DNA from: Treponema sp. | GTDB taxonomy: Bacteria; Spirochaetota; Spirochaetia; Treponematales; Treponemataceae | Assembly: GCA_004554075.1 (NCBI GenBank) | Contig: SFOB01000165.1 | Span: 1-7,326 of the forward strand | Length of the DNA: 7,326 nucleotides | Direction of reading: 5' to 3' | Shown: piece after piece, positions 4,486 through 7,326 of the stretch | How the letters are laid out: every line of letters starts with the position of its first letter | Position numbering within the stretch: position 1 is the first letter of the stretch | Notes under the pieces: generated by a model | Database searches by the model: none | The model's input: only the letters and a program-made list of their open reading frames with translations | Told to the model about the DNA's origin: nothing | Program-made: the position numbers and the translations under genes

Positions 4486-6834
4486 ATGCGTACACAGAAG
4501 TACACCCAAGTAGAGGCAATCGTTGCCAAGTACAAGAACCTCGCTTCAAATACAGAAGCTGTAAAAAAGACAGAGAAAGGTTTTTCTGACTTTTTTATAC
4601 CTGAAGACTTTCGTCGTATTCACTTTGTTGAGCAGCTATTAGGTCGTATTTACCTGTTAAAAACAGGTGAATCAATCAATGAAGCTGTAGTCAAAGAATA
4701 CGAAGAATATACCCGCTATTATATAGAAGGGTTGATTACCGCAGAGGAGGAGATATTCCTTGTGGCAAATTTTGATGTGTTTGTTGACTATGCCCTTGAC
4801 CATTTAAGCTCTCTAATGACTTTGGGCTTTGATTTTGACGAACCAATAGAATGGAGTCAGCTTGTGCCATATCTTCTGAATAATCGTTCAGGACGTGTTT
4901 TCATTCCATCTTCGAATAAAGGGCGTGAATTTGTGGGACTTGGTAAATGTGATCTGTTAGTAGGGGATGGCTTTACCAATGCTGCAATACGTGCTCTTGC
5001 TTGTGGGCATAATGTCAAGAAGTATGAAAATGAAGATAATCGTTCTGCATTATGGGAAGATTTGGAAGATGATACCTTTGATGCAATAATTGTAGAAATG
5101 TCTTCAGGTGGTATTGACCTAAGGGATTTTACTGTTGAAGACTGTTTCAATGCTTGCAACCGGATTGTCAAGGATGGAGGTGAAATACTGCTTTGCTTGT
5201 CAAAGAAGTCTGTTCTTAGTGATGAGACAGCTTTCCTTCGTCAATATGTCGGCAGAGAAAGGACTTTGCAAACTGTTATTCAGTTGCCTTCTGGAAAGAT
5301 TCTGTTCCATTTTGTAAAGCAGCCGCATAATACCTTTGTAATGTGCGATGCAACCTCACTTTCTCAAAGAAGTGATGAGAGGGTTGTGGATGTCACGGCT
5401 TTCCTGAAAGAAGTTGAAATGGCAAATATGCCAGAGCGTGATGAGCATCCTGTGGTTCGCCGTTTCTCATACGAAGAGTTAAATGAGAACATACTATTGC
5501 CATTTTACTACCTTAATTATACTAAGGTAGGAAGAACTGTTAGTGAGGTGGCTACAGTCGAATCAGCATTAGTCCTTTCTGATGAATGTCAAAATGTGGA
5601 AAACGTGGTGACTGTCAATCAGTTGTCAAAAACATTCTCCAATGGAGAATTCAATGTGGATTCGCTGCCAAATCTAAGAACAGACCGATTAAGGCGATTG
5701 TATAGAGTTGAGGGACCAGCTGTTGTTATGGCTGTTTCGGACAAGGAAATAGCAGTAGGATATACCACAGACAATTCTTTGTTCCTCGTTCCAAAGAATA
5801 TGTATGTGTTAAAGCCTACAAAAGGCCTGAATGTGAAATATCTGGCATGCCAATTGCTTAATCCTGCTATCCAGAAAACAATAGTGGAACTTGTCTATGG
5901 TAAGGGCAATGCTGCAGCTTTGACTCATGCTTGGAGTGAATTAATTCGGATAAGTATGAAGTCTCTTGAAGAACAAGCAAAGGTTGTTCAAGAATTTGTT
6001 CTTAAGGAATATGTTGAACAAGGAAACGATGCTGCAATGAAAGAAAAGGGATTCAAGCACTCCATTCGACTGAGGAAGCATGCGTTGTCACAAAACATAT
6101 CTGCATTTGACAGCCTTTTCAGTTCGTTGAATTACTGTATGCAGGAACATAAAGGCCGTATTCAAGCCAAGGACCAATTGTCTCCTGTCAGTCCAATGAC
6201 AGTTGGTGAAGCTATGGAGTCATTGAAATCACAGCTTAAAGTTATCTGTGAACGTGTGGAAAAATTGTCAGATGAGCAAGACTATGGCAAATGTGAGGCT
6301 ATTGAGCCACAGGAGTTCATCGAGGGTTATGAACGGGAACATCATAACGCTACTTTCAAGTTTTCTCATGCTTGGGAGAACTTCGAAAAGAACAGTTTCC
6401 AAAGAGATGTGTTCGACAAGAAAACCGGGAAGTTACTATTCCACAAGGGCGAATCAATGAACTCTGCCTGGTTCCCCAAAAAGGCTCTTGAACAGGTGTT
6501 TGACAATATTGTCTCCAATGCCCTTGAACATGGCTTTACAGACAGAAATCGTACTGACTATGTCATACAATCCAGTTGGACAACTGACGGTTTGAATATG
6601 GTCGTTAGAGTTTCGAATAACGGAACACCAATGCCAGCTGACATCAATACCGACTTGGTTATGGAGTATGGTTATTCCACGGCTTTGAACGAAAGAGGGC
6701 ATGGTGGCATAGGTGGGGGAGAAATAGCGGAAATAATGCACCGGTTCGGTGGCGATGTAAGTGTTATTTCCTCTCCTGGTAGGCAGTTCACAGTTACATA
6801 TATACTGAGGATGCCTTTGGCAAGTCTTTATTAG
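4486..6834 (+). CDS. HsdM-like/HsdS-like/histidine-kinase fusion sensor protein
   Basis: A 782-residue cytoplasmic protein with four recognisable parts. Residues ~40-130 are helical, like the HsdM N-terminus. Residues ~138-290 follow an N6-adenine methyltransferase of type I systems: FIPSSNKGREF where DPxxGxGGF is expected, FDAIIVEMSSGG where the catalytic NPP[FY]G is expected, then IVKDGGEILLCLS and LQTVIQLPSG; both catalytic motifs are lost. Residues ~345-510 resemble an HsdS target-recognition unit ending in SLEEQAKVVQEF, the usual lead-in to the HsdS spacer helix. Residues ~523-550 contain KHALSQNISAF, aligning with the HELRTPLxxI phosphoacceptor helix (H532). Residues ~660-778 are a HATPase_c domain: N box FDNIVSNALEHG (N674, N678), G1 VSNNGTPMP, G2 GHGGIGGGEI, then a final SPGRQF block. 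No membrane segments or signal peptide. The receiver-domain gene 56 bases downstream is the likely partner. I infer a DNA-sensing kinase; ligand and output are unknown. Confidence 0.8.
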   Translation: MRTQKYTQVEAIVAKYKNLASNTEAVKKTEKGFSDFFIPEDFRRIHFVEQLLGRIYLLKTGESINEAVVKEYEEYTRYYIEGLITAEEEIFLVANFDVFVDYALDHLSSLMTLGFDFDEPIEWSQLVPYLLNNRSGRVFIPSSNKGREFVGLGKCDLLVGDGFTNAAIRALACGHNVKKYENEDNRSALWEDLEDDTFDAIIVEMSSGGIDLRDFTVEDCFNACNRIVKDGGEILLCLSKKSVLSDETAFLRQYVGRERTLQTVIQLPSGKILFHFVKQPHNTFVMCDATSLSQRSDERVVDVTAFLKEVEMANMPERDEHPVVRRFSYEELNENILLPFYYLNYTKVGRTVSEVATVESALVLSDECQNVENVVTVNQLSKTFSNGEFNVDSLPNLRTDRLRRLYRVEGPAVVMAVSDKEIAVGYTTDNSLFLVPKNMYVLKPTKGLNVKYLACQLLNPAIQKTIVELVYGKGNAAALTHAWSELIRISMKSLEEQAKVVQEFVLKEYVEQGNDAAMKEKGFKHSIRLRKHALSQNISAFDSLFSSLNYCMQEHKGRIQAKDQLSPVSPMTVGEAMESLKSQLKVICERVEKLSDEQDYGKCEAIEPQEFIEGYEREHHNATFKFSHAWENFEKNSFQRDVFDKKTGKLLFHKGESMNSAWFPKKALEQVFDNIVSNALEHGFTDRNRTDYVIQSSWTTDGLNMVVRVSNNGTPMPADINTDLVMEYGYSTALNERGHGGIGGGEIAEIMHRFGGDVSVISSPGRQFTVTYILRMPLASLY

Positions 6835-6843
6835 TCGTTTAAC

Positions 6844-6874
6844 ATGGGACAGGTTGAAAACTAACTTGTCCCAT
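6844..6874 (+). promoter_or_regulatory. Strong hairpin between kinase and response-regulator genes
   Basis: ATGGGACAGGTT (6844-6855) pairs with AACTTGTCCCAT (6863-6874) through 12 positions, one of them a G:U, around a 7-base loop. It is followed by AAAAAATTT rather than a T run, so it is not a standard intrinsic terminator. Lying 10 bases after the kinase stop and 17 before the next ATG, it may stabilise the upstream message, cause partial termination, or set the ratio of kinase to response regulator. Confidence 0.6.
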
Positions 6875-6890
6875 AAAAAATTTAATCATT

Positions 6891-7326
6891 ATGAATCCTA
6901 ATTTGATACAAGTATTATGGGTAGAGGATGACCCACAAAACATCCAGTCGTATCCTATTGAAGCTGCAAGATATGGTCTTGAATTGGTTCCATTTCGCTG
7001 TTGGGAAGAAGCAGAGGATGTTCTCGTTTCTGATTTCAAACGTTGGTCGGCAATCATCTTGGATGCGAAGTGTAAATACAAGAAGGCTGATCATGACAAT
7101 GCCTCGCGTTTTCTTGTACATGCACTTTCTTCAATTACAAAGATATGTACCGAGCGTAAACGTATTATCCCTTGGTATATCCTGTCTGGTGGCAGTGAGG
7201 AAGAGTTAAACGATTTGATTCTAGACACTCGCGAAGAGTGGGATGGTGATTGGTCTGCCAAGAAGTTCTATAGCAAGACAACAGACAGGGACATGCTTTT
7301 CCATCGTATTCCTTATAAGGCAAGAG
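6891..7326 (+). CDS. Response-regulator receiver protein (3' end outside window)
   Basis: 145 residues are visible before the window ends. The N-terminus IQVLWVEDDPQN carries the acidic pair (D13, D14, with E12) of a CheY-like receiver; SAIILDAK gives the expected phosphoacceptor D58 at the end of the third strand; IPWYILSGG provides the switch serine S99 after strand four; and KKFYSKTTDRDML supplies the conserved lysine, most likely K129. All key receiver residues are therefore present. The segment between D58 and S99, and the one between S99 and K129 (with WDGDW), are longer than in CheY, so this is a divergent receiver of a type seen next to unusual kinases. The output domain, if any, lies beyond the window. 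ATG 6891 begins just ahead of the first strand and follows the hairpin. It is probably the phosphoryl-group acceptor of the upstream fusion kinase. Confidence 0.8.
   Translation, partial: MNPNLIQVLWVEDDPQNIQSYPIEAARYGLELVPFRCWEEAEDVLVSDFKRWSAIILDAKCKYKKADHDNASRFLVHALSSITKICTERKRIIPWYILSGGSEEELNDLILDTREEWDGDWSAKKFYSKTTDRDMLFHRIPYKAR

Noticed and set aside
4395..4589. 64-codon + strand frame between the WYL and kinase genes
   Set aside because: It overlaps the WYL C-terminus, the promoter and the kinase N-terminus, and its product is a basic, low-quality sequence without features.
5508..5530. 8-bp perfect inverted repeat CTACCTTA/TAAGGTAG inside the kinase gene
   Set aside because: It lies within coding sequence near the boundary of the methyltransferase-like and HsdS-like parts; no second copy or invertible partner is visible, so chance is the simplest explanation.
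1..7326. CRISPR arrays, tRNA or rRNA genes, transposase genes
   Set aside because: No regularly spaced direct repeats, no cloverleaf-like or ribosomal sequence, and no transposase motifs were seen on either strand.

Overview
The window looks like an accessory region of a Bacteroidota chromosome, most likely of the Bacteroides/Prevotella group. Two sites match the Bacteroidota -7 box TAnnTTTG (2019-2026 and 4441-4448). Leaders before start codons are A-rich with no Shine-Dalgarno motif. The SatD-like/DUF3307 pair and the long WYL-type regulator are, from memory, common in this phylum. All genes are on the + strand.

Left part (1 to about 1895): an AT-rich operon remnant. It holds the C-terminal end of a UvrD-like superfamily 1 helicase, a small TerB-like protein that overlaps it by 4 bases, an unrecognised 252-residue protein with a coiled coil and two membrane helices, and the first ~20 codons of an ADP-ribosylglycohydrolase-like gene that then breaks off. 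The break is followed at once by two abutting inverted repeats (1934-1962 and 1960-2022), and base composition becomes visibly richer in G+C beyond them. I read this as an old rearrangement junction joining two unrelated modules.

Middle part (about 1995-4423): a promoter built into the right arm of the second inverted repeat drives a SatD-like protein (GD/FRGDS core plus a C-terminal helix-turn-helix) and a DUF3307 integral membrane protein 4 bases later. Fourteen bases further on is a WYL-domain transcriptional regulator whose frame is broken by what looks like an internal deletion near 3900-3904.

Right part (4412-7326): the most interesting piece. A palindrome overlapping the end of the WYL gene and a -7 box precede a 782-residue protein. 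It appears to fuse an HsdM-like methyltransferase fold lacking the catalytic motifs, an HsdS-like target-recognition segment, a histidine-bearing helix and a histidine-kinase ATPase domain. Downstream, after a strong hairpin, a gene with a response-regulator receiver domain begins and runs off the window. The two would form a cytoplasmic two-component pair whose sensor is built from DNA-recognition parts of a type I restriction-modification system. This is a candidate DNA-sensing, possibly defence-related, system, formerly or still controlled by the upstream WYL regulator. The fusion and the pairing are read from sequence; the function is inference.
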